Origin: Eubacterium sp.
GTDB taxonomy: Bacteria; Bacillota; Clostridia; Lachnospirales; Lachnospiraceae
Direction of reading: 5' to 3'
NCBI GenBank assembly: GCA_017433615.1
Contig: JAFRGW010000034.1
Location: 31,999-95,998, forward strand
Length of the DNA: 64,000 bases
Part shown: positions 43,924 through 53,000 of the stretch, in pieces
Layout: each line of letters begins with the position of its first letter
How positions within the stretch are numbered: the stretch's first letter is position 1
The notes under the pieces: model-generated
Database searches by the model: none
Seen by the model: the letters and a program-made list of their open reading frames with translations, nothing else
What the model was told of the DNA's origin: nothing
Translations under genes and position numbers: made by a program

Positions 43924-43960
43924 AAATTGGTTGTTTTTTTCATGAAACAACCAATTTTTT
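43924..43960 (+). terminator. Terminator of the lactonase gene
   Basis: AAATTGGTTGTTT (43924-43936) pairs perfectly with AAACAACCAATTT (43945-43957); the T-run continues to 43960. Confidence 0.88.
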
Positions 43961-43981
43961 ATGCGCATTTGTGTAATTTAA

Positions 43982-43990
43982 TGGTATACT
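43982..43990 (+). promoter_or_regulatory. Extended -10 promoter upstream of nifJ
   Basis: TGG-TATACT right after the lactonase terminator. Transcription from about 43998 would read through the structured region before nifJ. Confidence 0.5.
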
Positions 43991-43997
43991 GATCATA

Positions 43998-44217
43998 CTA
44001 GGGTCAAAAGCTGGGTTCACACTGCAGTTCGCCTGTAAATGTGCGCGCAGATGCTGATCCTGATCACATTCATCTATGACACTGCCCGATCTATGGCAGT
44101 ATGCATAGCGAACGCTTTGCTGCCGGACAATCCGTACACCACGGCAGACGGCAAATGTATTTAGCCTGACCGCCGCTCAAAAGACATCATGGCATGACAC
44201 CTCAGGGGAGCGGCTTT
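43998..44217 (+). ncRNA. Candidate structured RNA or long nifJ leader
   Basis: The 519-bp gap before nifJ has no plausible gene but several nested pairings. GGTCA (44002) pairs with TGACC (44167), GTTCGC (44027) with GCGAAC (44108), CTATG (44074) with CATAG (44104), ACTGCC (44081) with GGCAGT (44095), CTGCCG (44120) with CGGCAG (44142). GCCGCTC (44172) with GAGCGGC (44208) could be a terminal hairpin. The rod-like closed form of about 175 bases recalls 6S RNA, but I cannot assign a family. The rest (44218-44426) shows a GGTCTG/CAGACC hairpin (44274-44304) and the nifJ ribosome site. Confidence 0.35.
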
Positions 44218-44426
44218 CAGAGCGGGTTGTTTTGTCCGTCGGAACTCAGATGTTTTTACAGTCTTGATGACTGGTCTGGGTTCCGCGGCGTAACTCGCAG
44301 ACCAAATTGGTTTTACCCGAATTTGGCAAGATAAAGACAGAAGCCGGCGACGGAGGGTGCACAGGCGGCCGGACAGACCGCGCAGCGCAGCACAACAATA
44401 ACCAGTAGTGATAAGGAGGAAACACG

Positions 44427-47400
44427 ATGGCAAGAAAAATGAAAACCATGGATGGTAACACCGCAGCGGCTCATGCGTCGTATGCATTTACCGAAGTGGC
44501 AGCAATCTTCCCGATTACCCCGTCTTCACCGATGGCAGAAGCTACCGATGAGTGGGCAACACAGGGCAGAAAGAATCTGTTCGGACAGGAAGTTCAGATT
44601 ACAGAGATGCAGTCTGAGGCAGGCGCAGCAGGTGCTGTTCACGGTGCACTTTCCGCAGGTGCTCTGACAACTACCTACACCGCTTCCCAGGGTCTTCTTC
44701 TGATGATCCCGAACATCTACAAGATCGCAGGTGAGCTGCTTCCGGGCGTTATCAATGTTTCCGCGCGCTGCGTATCCTCACACGCGCTGAACATCTTTGG
44801 TGATCACTCTGACGTATATGCATGTCGTCAGGCCGGTGCTGCAATGCTCTGCGAATCTTCCGTACAGGAAGTTATGGACCTGACTCCGGTTGCACATCTG
44901 GCTGCAATCAAGGGCAAAGTTCCGTTCATCAACTTCTTCGACGGATTCCGTACTTCCCACGAGATCCAGAAGATCGAGACATGGGATTACGAAGATCTGA
45001 GAGACATGCTGGATATGGATGCACTTGCTGAGTTCAGAAAGAACGCCCTGAACCCGAATCACCCGGTTCAGAGAGGTTCCGCACAGAACCCGGACATCTT
45101 CTTCCAGACAAGAGAAGCATGTAACCCGTACTACGATGCTATGCCGGCAATCGTTCAGGATTACATGGACAAAGTCAATGCCAAGATCGGCACAGACTAC
45201 AAGCTGTTCAACTACTACGGCGCACCGGATGCAGAGCACGTAATCGTTGCTATGGGCTCCGTCTGCGAATGTATCGAAGAGACCATCGACTATCTGGCAA
45301 CACAGGGTCAGAAGGTCGGCCTGATCAAGGTCCGCCTGTACAGACCGTGGGCAACAGAGGCGTTCATCGCTGCAATTCCGGATTCCTGTAAGAAACTCTC
45401 CGTACTTGACCGTACAAAAGAGCCGGGATCCATCGGCGAGCCGCTGTACCTCGATGTTGTCGCAGCTCTGCGCAACACCAAGTTCAAAGATATCGAAGTC
45501 TTCACAGGACGTTACGGCCTCGGTTCCAAGGACACCACACCGTCCGAGATCGTTGCTGTCTATGAGAACAAAGACAAAGAGCGTTTCACCATCGATATCG
45601 TCGATGATGTCACAAACCTCTCCCTGCCGGTAGGCGAGCCGCTGGTTACCACACCGGAAGGCACAATCAACTGCAAGTTCTGGGGTCTTGGCGCAGACGG
45701 TACCGTCGGTGCAAACAAGAACTCCATCAAGATCATCGGTGACAACACCGATATGTACGCACAGGCATACTTTGATTACGACTCTAAGAAGTCCGGCGGT
45801 GTTACAATGTCTCACCTCCGCTTCGGTAAGAAGCCGATCAAATCCACATACCTGATTCACAAAGCAAACTTTGTTGCATGCCACAATCCGTCCTACATCA
45901 CCAAGTACAACATGGTTCAGGAACTGGTTGACGGCGGCACATTCCTGCTGAACTGCAAATGGGATATGGCAGGTCTCGAAGAGCATCTTCCGGGACAGGT
46001 TAAGGCTTACATCGCAAACCACAATATCCAGTTCTACACCATCGACGGTGTCAAGATCGGTATTGAAGTAGGCATGGGCCCGACACGTATCAACACAATC
46101 CTGCAGTCCGCATTCTTCAAGCTTGCAAACATCATTCCGGAGTCCGAGGCAATCGAGCTCATGAAGGCTGCAGCTAAGAAGACATACGGCCGTAAGGGTG
46201 ACGATGTTGTTCAGAAGAACTGGGCAGCAATCGACGAAGGTGCGAAGCAGGCAGTCAAGGTTGAGGTTCCGGAGAGCTGGAAGAACGCAGCTGATGAAGG
46301 TCTTGAGTGGAAGCATCATGAAGGCGCAAGACAGGATGTCGTTGATTTCGTAAACAACATCCAGAACAAGGTCAGCGCACAGGAAGGTAATACCCTGAAA
46401 GTCAGCGACGTTGCTCCGTACGTAGACGGCACAACACCGTCCGGCGCATCCGCATTTGAGAAACGCGGCATCGCAGTCAACGTTCCGGTATGGGTATCCG
46501 AGAATTGTATTCAGTGTAACCGCTGCGCATACGTCTGCCCGCACGCAGTCGTACGTCCGGTTGCAATGACAGAAGAAGAAGCAGCAGGCCTTCCGGAAGG
46601 CGCAGCAGTTCTTCCGATGACCGGTATGGCAGATTACAAGTTCCGTATCTCCATCTCCTCCCTGGATTGTACAGGTTGCGGTTCCTGCGCAAATGTATGC
46701 CCGGGCAAGAAGGGTGAGAAGGCACTCGTTATGAAGCCGCTCGACCAGACACTGGATCAGCAGCCGGCATTCGATTACACAGTCACACTGCCGGAGAAGG
46801 CAGACGTTGTTGAGAAGTTCAAACAGAACACCGTTAAGGGCAGCCAGTTCAAGAAGCCGCTCCTTGAGTTCTCAGGCGCATGCGCAGGCTGCGGTGAGAC
46901 ACCGTATGCACGTCTGATCACACAGATCTGTGGTGACAGAATGTACATCGGCAACGCAACAGGATGCTCCTCCATCTGGGGCAACTCCTCACCGTCCACA
47001 CCTTACACCATGAACGACGAGGGCAAGGGCCCGGCATGGTCCAACTCCCTGTTCGAGGATGCAGCTGAATTTGCATATGGTATGCTTCTGGCTCAGAACG
47101 CACTCCGTAAGCAGCTGTCCGACAAGATCACAGCAATCAAGGCTGACGCTCCGGCTGACGTAGCAGCAGCTTGTGATGAGTATCTTGACACAATGGACGA
47201 CGGTCCGGCGAACTCCATCGCTACCACCAAGCTCGTTGCACTGCTCGACGGCATGGACAGCGAAGATGCGAAGTACGTCGTTGAAAACAAAGACTTCCTC
47301 TCCAAGAAATCCCAGTGGGCATTCGGCGGAGACGGATGGGCATATGACATCGGCTTCGGCGGCCTGGATCATATCATTGCAAGCGGCAAGGATATCAACG

Positions 47401-47969
47401 TCATGGTCTTCGATACCGAGGTTTATTCCAACACAGGCGGACAGTCTTCCAAGTCCACACCGACCGGCGCTGTTGCACAGTTCGCTGCAGGCGGTAAAGA
47501 GACCAAGAAGAAAGACCTCGCTTCCATCGCTATGAGCTACGGCTATGTATACGTTGCTCAGATCGCTATGGGTGCTGACTTCAACCAGGCAGTCAAGGCA
47601 ATCGCTGAGGCTGAGGCTTACAAGGGACCGTCACTCATCATCGCATACGCTCCGTGCATCAACCACGGTATCAAGAAGGGTATGGCGAAGGTTATGGATG
47701 AGGAAGCTCTTGCAGTTAAGGCTGGTTACTGGCATCTGTTCCGCTTCAACCCGGACAACGTCAAGGAAGGCAAGCCGGCATTCACACTCGACTCCAAGGA
47801 GCCGACAGAGTCCTATCAGGACTTCATCAACGGAGAAGTTCGTTACAACTCCCTGATGCGTGCGAACCCGGAGAAGGCTGAGCGTCTGTTCGCTAAATCT
47901 GAGCAGGAAGCTAAAGAGCACTATGCTTACCTGAACAAGCTGGTTAAGCTGTACGGTGTTGATGAGTAA
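44427..47969 (+). CDS. nifJ: Pyruvate:ferredoxin (flavodoxin) oxidoreductase
   Basis: A 1180-aa homodimeric enzyme that converts pyruvate and CoA to acetyl-CoA and CO2 and reduces ferredoxin, central to fermentation. Domains in order: pyruvate-binding N-terminus with FPITPSSPMAE, a gamma domain, the CoA/EKR region, a two-cluster ferredoxin domain (CIQCNRCAYVCP and CTGCGSCANVCP, about 690-770), and the TPP domain with CAGCGETPYARL, GNATGCSSIWG, GDGWAYDIGFGGLDH and VYSNTGGQ. Codons are far more biased than in the neighbours, as expected for one of the most abundant proteins. AAGGAGG precedes the start and a strong terminator follows. A single-gene transcript. Confidence 0.98.
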   Translation: MARKMKTMDGNTAAAHASYAFTEVAAIFPITPSSPMAEATDEWATQGRKNLFGQEVQITEMQSEAGAAGAVHGALSAGALTTTYTASQGLLLMIPNIYKIAGELLPGVINVSARCVSSHALNIFGDHSDVYACRQAGAAMLCESSVQEVMDLTPVAHLAAIKGKVPFINFFDGFRTSHEIQKIETWDYEDLRDMLDMDALAEFRKNALNPNHPVQRGSAQNPDIFFQTREACNPYYDAMPAIVQDYMDKVNAKIGTDYKLFNYYGAPDAEHVIVAMGSVCECIEETIDYLATQGQKVGLIKVRLYRPWATEAFIAAIPDSCKKLSVLDRTKEPGSIGEPLYLDVVAALRNTKFKDIEVFTGRYGLGSKDTTPSEIVAVYENKDKERFTIDIVDDVTNLSLPVGEPLVTTPEGTINCKFWGLGADGTVGANKNSIKIIGDNTDMYAQAYFDYDSKKSGGVTMSHLRFGKKPIKSTYLIHKANFVACHNPSYITKYNMVQELVDGGTFLLNCKWDMAGLEEHLPGQVKAYIANHNIQFYTIDGVKIGIEVGMGPTRINTILQSAFFKLANIIPESEAIELMKAAAKKTYGRKGDDVVQKNWAAIDEGAKQAVKVEVPESWKNAADEGLEWKHHEGARQDVVDFVNNIQNKVSAQEGNTLKVSDVAPYVDGTTPSGASAFEKRGIAVNVPVWVSENCIQCNRCAYVCPHAVVRPVAMTEEEAAGLPEGAAVLPMTGMADYKFRISISSLDCTGCGSCANVCPGKKGEKALVMKPLDQTLDQQPAFDYTVTLPEKADVVEKFKQNTVKGSQFKKPLLEFSGACAGCGETPYARLITQICGDRMYIGNATGCSSIWGNSSPSTPYTMNDEGKGPAWSNSLFEDAAEFAYGMLLAQNALRKQLSDKITAIKADAPADVAAACDEYLDTMDDGPANSIATTKLVALLDGMDSEDAKYVVENKDFLSKKSQWAFGGDGWAYDIGFGGLDHIIASGKDINVMVFDTEVYSNTGGQSSKSTPTGAVAQFAAGGKETKKKDLASIAMSYGYVYVAQIAMGADFNQAVKAIAEAEAYKGPSLIIAYAPCINHGIKKGMAKVMDEEALAVKAGYWHLFRFNPDNVKEGKPAFTLDSKEPTESYQDFINGEVRYNSLMRANPEKAERLFAKSEQEAKEHYAYLNKLVKLYGVDE

Positions 47970-47987
47970 TCGCTTAGTTTAGAAAAA

Positions 47988-48025
47988 AGAAATGCACCTC
48001 CTGATTCAGGAGGTGTATTTCTTTT
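47988..48025 (+). terminator. Terminator of nifJ
   Basis: A 16-bp stem (AGAAATGCACCTCCTG with CAGGAGGTGTATTTCT, one G-T pair), three-base loop and T-run. Confidence 0.92.
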
Positions 48026-48037
48026 ATAGGAAGATTG

Positions 48038-48046
48038 TGATATAAT
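48038..48046 (+). promoter_or_regulatory. Extended -10 promoter of the 127-aa gene
   Basis: TGA-TATAAT, just after the nifJ terminator and 57 bases before the start. No clear -35. Confidence 0.55.
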
Positions 48047-48102
48047 AAAACGCAGTTGAATTTTATTTCAAATATGGTATGTATGCACAGGAGGGTTTTG
48101 AT

Positions 48103-48486
48103 ATGAGTAAGATGCCGGAGAAGGGCAGCAAGATCGTTTACAAGGGTGTTCCGTTTGAACTGGTCAGTGATCTGAGAAAGTATCACGATGAGATCGGCGG
48201 CGGCTGCAGATTCAGAGCAGACGGCGTTATCGAAGGCGATACCAGAGATGATACAATCTTCGAGATCGAGTGGACATCCGTTCCTGCATATGATGTGTGC
48301 CGCAGAAAAGTTATGGCTCGTATGCGTAACATCGAGTCTCTGGAGCACATCAATGAGGAAGAGCTGTATGAGCGCTACGGCGGCAGCCAGTTCTATCACA
48401 ACGATGAGTTCATCTGCAACTGGGATCAGCCGGCAGGCGTATACCGCACTCAGGTAGTAAAATCCTACGTTCCGTATCTTGACTGA
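48103..48486 (+). CDS. Hypothetical protein (127 aa), family not recognised
   Basis: A 127-aa acidic, soluble protein with no signal or membrane helix. Codon use is close to that of nifJ, so it is probably well expressed. It has aromatic and charged residues spread evenly (KGSKIVYKGVPFELVSDL, ICNWDQPAGVYRTQVVKSYVPYLD) and three Cys (residues 33, 67 and 108 by approximate count). AGGAGGG seven bases upstream sets the start. It has its own promoter and terminator. I cannot assign a function. Confidence 0.8.
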   Translation: MSKMPEKGSKIVYKGVPFELVSDLRKYHDEIGGGCRFRADGVIEGDTRDDTIFEIEWTSVPAYDVCRRKVMARMRNIESLEHINEEELYERYGGSQFYHNDEFICNWDQPAGVYRTQVVKSYVPYLD

Positions 48487-48520
48487 TTCATCGATTAATA
48501 ATATTTAGAAGCATCACATA

Positions 48521-48560
48521 CAGGCCGGTTTTGAGAAAGATCAAAAACGGCCTGTTTTTT
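48521..48560 (+). terminator. Terminator after the 127-aa gene
   Basis: AGGCCGGTTTTGA pairs with TCAAAAACGGCCT; six T follow. Confidence 0.88.
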
Positions 48561-48617
48561 CTGCTTTCCGGTATGGCTCTGACTGGAGTGGGTTTCGTAA
48601 AAACAGATTTCATATTA

Positions 48618-48807
48618 TTCAATCTTCAACACAGGATTCTTGTGACTTCAGATCATGAGAGGAATGTGCAAAATCAAGCTCGTCTTCAACATGGGTCAAA
48701 AGCCCGTGTTGAAGATTGAGCCTCCGGCGGATCGCAGAGCTGCGCAAAGGAAGACGCACTTCGTGCGTTGCGCAGCTCGCGCGCGATCGGAGATCGCGAT
48801 TTACATC
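48618..48807. repeat. Palindrome-rich element with dispersed repeat, copy 2
   Basis: CAATCTTCAACAC near 48619 is the inverse of GTGTTGAAGATTG near 48706. Inside, CTTCAACATGGG/CCCGTGTTGAAG makes a 12-bp hairpin. From 48750 the sequence matches the element at 33533-33582: ACGCAC/GTGCGT, GCGCAGCTCGCGC, GCGATCGGAGATCGC, then GATTTACATC. No coding content. Confidence 0.75.
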
Positions 48808-49002
48808 CAGTAGATACATATCTCTTGTCCGAAAAAAACGGTGGAATAAACTCGTGGACCAGTTTTGTGTTTGCACAAATCCGGAATTATGGTAAAGTTA
48901 TGAAAGAAAAAGAAAGTTATGAAGAGTTATGAAAGGTTATGAAAAGATATAATGCCGCAATGGAATACTTTCGATTAATCGTTTGTAAAGGGAGATACAA
49001 TT
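48808..49002 (+). promoter_or_regulatory. Promoter region of the HD-domain gene
   Basis: An AT-rich stretch with TTGCAC...TAAAGT near 48872-48900. A run of four GTTATGAA units (48896-48943) ends at TATAAT (48948-48953), 50 bases before the start. The tiny repeats may be operator-like or simple slippage products. Confidence 0.45.
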
Positions 49003-49578
49003 ATGACCAGAAATGAAGCATTTGACCTTCTGAAGAAATACAACCAGGATCCGTTCCACATTCAGCACGCGATAACGGTCGAGGCAGTGATGAAGTGGTT
49101 TGCCAATGATCAGGGGTTTGTCGATGAGGCGGAGCACTGGGGACTTGTCGGCCTGCTGCATGATATCGATTTTGAGCAGTATCCGGACCAGCACTGCATC
49201 AAGGCGCCGGAACTTCTTCGCGCCGGCGGCGTGAGCGAAGACATCATCCACAGTGTCGTCAGTCACGGATACGGGATTACGGTAGATGTGAAACCGGAGC
49301 ATCAGATGGAGAAAATCCTCTTTGCAAGTGACGAACTGACCGGCCTGATCTGGGCAGCGGCTCTGATGCGTCCTTCGAAGAGCACGAAGGACATGGAACT
49401 GAAGTCTCTCAAAAAGAAATATAAGAGCAAAGGGTTCGCGGCCGGCTGCAGCAGAGAAGTGATCGCGCAGGGCGCGGAAATGCTCGGCTGGGATCTGAAT
49501 GATCTTCTGCAGAAGACGCTCTCGGCGATGCAGGCCTGTGAGGATGAGATTAATACACAGGTTGCGGCAGAAGCCTGA
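49003..49578 (+). CDS. HD-domain phosphohydrolase-like protein
   Basis: A 191-aa cytoplasmic HD-superfamily protein. Metal-binding pattern: His22 in FHIQHAITVE, His53-Asp54 in LLHDIDFE, a later VVSHGYG and a downstream Asp in FASDELTG. Small HD proteins of this kind often hydrolyse nucleotides or phosphate esters; the substrate is unknown. AAAGGGAG precedes the start. The last 50 bases and the terminator recur, diverged, at the end of the first giant surface-protein gene. Confidence 0.9.
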   Translation: MTRNEAFDLLKKYNQDPFHIQHAITVEAVMKWFANDQGFVDEAEHWGLVGLLHDIDFEQYPDQHCIKAPELLRAGGVSEDIIHSVVSHGYGITVDVKPEHQMEKILFASDELTGLIWAAALMRPSKSTKDMELKSLKKKYKSKGFAAGCSREVIAQGAEMLGWDLNDLLQKTLSAMQACEDEINTQVAAEA

Positions 49579-49614
49579 AGTGAAATGAAATAATGTGCTT
49601 ACAGATTTCGTATG

Positions 49615-49646
49615 GGTCGGTCACTTTGGTGACCGGCCTGTTTTTT
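49615..49646 (+). terminator. Terminator of the HD gene
   Basis: GGTCGGTCAC pairs with GTGACCGGCC (one G-T) around a TTTG loop; six T follow. A related hairpin lies at 56771-56799. Confidence 0.88.
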
Positions 49647-49829
49647 GGGAATTCACAAAAATTTTTTCGTTGGCCGGCCCGTTTTGATTTCAAAAGTTAC
49701 GAAGACTGGTCTGATCATAGCCGGATTCCCAAAAGATGATCGGAAAATAAATTAAGTGAATTTTATCACACAAACAAATGAATATACAATAAATATAAAT
49801 TTGGTAACATATTATTCAGAAATTAAATA

Positions 49830-49857
49830 TTGCAAGTTCAGAATAATCTGTTACAAT
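49830..49857 (+). promoter_or_regulatory. Promoter of the first giant surface-protein gene
   Basis: TTGCAA (49830-49835), 16 bases, TACAAT (49852-49857). The duplicated gene has the same arrangement at 56936-56963 with the sequence around it conserved, which supports the call. Confidence 0.75.
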
Positions 49858-49863
49858 GATATG

Positions 49864-50096
49864 ACAATATTAAGGTAAATAATAGGAGCAATGTCTTTGT
49901 TGCTTTGACGTTTGGTTATATGCATCGGATGATACAATCATGGCATAGATAAATACGATCATCAATATGACAGAATGATCAGGCAGCAGTCAGGTCGGAA
50001 CTGTCCTGGAAAGATCAGATGTAAATGTGTTTCTCAGAAATGTTTTTGAGAAGGAAGGAAAGTCCGTAAACCAGCATCCAGTATGAGGTGATCACT
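49864..50096 (+). promoter_or_regulatory. Long 5' leader of the first giant gene with a five-codon mini-ORF
   Basis: About 230 bases, conserved in the duplicate (56970-57215). After an AGGAGC site lies ATG-TCT-TTG-TTG-CTT-TGA (49891-49908); the copy has GTG-GCT-CTG-TTG-CTT-TGA. The middle shares GGATGATACAAT and GATCAGGCAGCAG-type blocks, the end shares GAAGGAAGGAAAGTCCGTAAA. I cannot match a riboswitch family. Confidence 0.45.
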
Positions 50097-53000
50097 ATGA
50101 AAAATGATCTGAGAGAATTGTTGAAAATGCTCAGACAGATGAAACTTTCCGAGACCACCCGGAAGCGGTGCCGGTCAGCAATTGCGATGATGGTTGTTTT
50201 CATCACAACTTATACGCTGATCATGCCGGCCGTTGCACTGGAAAGAAAAAATGTGCCGGATGTCAAAGGCTTGAATCTGTCGGAGCAGAATGTGAAAGCA
50301 TTGAACTGCCATTTCCCTGTGCACCAGCATACAGAGGAATGTTATAAGAAGGTGCCGGAATATGATGCCGGCGGCAGGAAGACAGGGACGAAAAAAGTCC
50401 TGAATTGTTGGAAAGCAGACTGGGTTGTCCATGAACACGATGCAAACTGCTACGAAAATGGCCTGCTCGTCTGTTCGCTTCCGGAGTATATGGAGCATAT
50501 ACACGATGCATCCTGTTATACGATGCAGCGTGTTTTGACATGTGACAAAGAGGAGACACCCGGACACAGGCATACAGATGCATGCTATCAGACGACACAG
50601 AATATTGTATGTGGAATGGATGAACACAGACATTCCGAACAGTGCTATAGCGACGTTGTGACAGGAACAGAGCAGAAACTGGTTTGTGGATACGATGAAG
50701 GCGAAGAACTTTCGCCGGCGGTTTACAGCGATCCGGTCGTTGATGAGGAGACCGGAGAAACCATCGAAGAAGCACATCTTGTGCAGGATGCAGTTGTTCA
50801 TCATCACACAGACAGCTGCTATGAGACAGAGACGAAGACCGAGCGTCAGCTGACGTGCGGTCTCACTGAGCATGTCCATTCAGACGCATGTTATCAGACA
50901 GAGAGCAAACTGATCTGCGGTCAGGCGGAAGGGGAGGGACACACGCACACAGATGCATGTTATAAGGAAGAAAAAGTCCTGACCTGTACAGAACTGGCGC
51001 CGCATCAGCATACGATTGACTGTTATGAGAAGGGTCCAAAGGGCGAAAGCCCGCTCGAAATGGGCTGGGTTACGCTCACATATGATGAATACGGAAATGA
51101 AATTCTGAACGGGGATCCGAATCATCTGATCTGCGGAAAGATCGAGCTGCTGAAGCACCAGCATGATGACGGATGTTTTGAGAACATGACAGCGGATGCC
51201 GGTGAAAATACGGATAATATGACAGCAGGTGATGCAGAAGCGCAGGAAAATGAAACAGCCGGCGAGGCTGATTATCAGGCAGATGGATCCGTCAGTGACA
51301 TGGGTCTTCAGGAAGAAGGCACTGGTGAAGACGGATTTTACGAAAACGAAATTACGTTTGATGAAAATGGAAATCCGATTGAGCATCCGGATGGCGATGA
51401 TACTAATGTAGAAGGTCAGGACGACGCGACACCGTCTGGTCTGATTGTACTGCATCCGGATGATGAAGAAGCGCAGGCGGATGACAGCGAGATCAGCGAA
51501 GATGCTGAGAATGTGGACGCAGAAGATACGGATGCAGAGGAGAAGGATGAGCAGGGAGATGCGGACGAGGAGTCGGCGGACGCAGAAGACACGGAGAAAG
51601 CTTCCGAAGAAGGCACAGCATTCACAAAAATCATCGAAGTGGAAGGTGCATCCTACAGCCTGATCGTTTCAGGTGAAGAAGCATGCGGCATTCCGGAAAA
51701 TGCAGTATTTAAGGCGACAGCCATTTCCGAGAACCGTGATGATTACGACGCTTACCGTGAGAAAGCACTGGCGGCAGTCGACAATTATACAACAGAGGAA
51801 ACCAGCCGGGCAGAAGAAATGCCGGGTCTGTTCGATCTGACCATTTATGATGAAGATGGAAATGAGATCCAGCCTGCGGCGCCGCTGTCGATCCGTGTCG
51901 ATCTCGGTGATGCAATCGACAAAGAAGCCTCCGGCATCTATGCCGTACATTTCCCCGGAACAAATGCAGATACGATCATGCAGCCGACGCCAGACAACCC
52001 GGTTGGTAAGGCTGCACAGGTGATCAGCGAGAAGATAACAGGCACCGGTGCGGAAGTCATCGAGACAACAACAGAAGATGACGGTGCCGTACAGTTTGAG
52101 GCTGAGAGTCTGTCCGTATATGCGATTGTGTATACGGTGGACTTCCATTGGGAGGTAGACGGAAAGAAGTATGAATTTAGCATTCCCGGAGGCGGATTTG
52201 TGTCATTCACAGATCTCGTAGAGATGCTGGGTATCATGGGTGATACGAATACAGCGAACGGACCGGATGATGCGGAAGTATCAGATGCTGCAAAGGAATT
52301 CGTCAAAGATGTGGCTTCTATAGAATTTAGCAGCCCTGAATTATTGTGGGTTGGAAAGATTGATGCTGACAGCTCGGTTGGAGAGCTGAAGGAAACCAAC
52401 GGGTTGGAGTGTGAATACAGTGCAGAACTGACAGAAGAGCAGATTACGGAGATCGATGCGCACGCGGTTGAGACCGGAGACTGGGCAATGATCAGCAGGA
52501 AGCCCTTTACCAGCGTAGAGACGCTGACGGTGACAATGAAAGATGGTGAGATTTTTACGATCCGTGTTACTGACGCACAGATTTCTACGAACGTCCTGAC
52601 CGCAGACGGGAAAACATACAAGATTACCGTGACATATGAGGATGACGCGGGTATACCGGACGGCACAAAACTGTTCGCGAAAGAAATTGAACCGGGAACG
52701 GATGAATATCTGCAGCATCTCGGACAAGCATGGACAGAGGTGAATAAAGAGTATTTTGAGTTGGAGGAAAAAAAGCAGAATAACAATGGTGAACTGGGTG
52801 AATATGAGGACATAAGGCCAGTCAATCTGGATGATGCACGCTTCTTCAATGTCTCTCTGATCCATAGCGGGAAAGAGATTGAACCAAAGACTCCGGTTCA
52901 TGTCGACATCGAATATGTGGAAGGATTTCTTGCGGATGCAAAAGAAGAAGATCAGGTCATTGGAGTTGCTCACTATAAGAAGGATGAGACGGAATTAATT

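Noticed and set aside
43998-44426. TPP riboswitch before nifJ
   Set aside because: PFOR uses TPP, but the conserved CUGAGA and GGAUAAUGC-type segments are absent.
44778-46544. 588-aa open frame on the minus strand inside nifJ
   Set aside because: It is antisense to a highly biased coding gene; the strong codon bias removes minus-strand stops. The product is Cys/Val/Leu-rich with no domain sense and no ribosome site.
50041-50075. RNase P RNA fragment (GGAAAGTCCG in the leader)
   Set aside because: Only a ten-base resemblance to the RNase P P4 region; the rest of the fold is missing, and the same bases recur in the duplicate leader.
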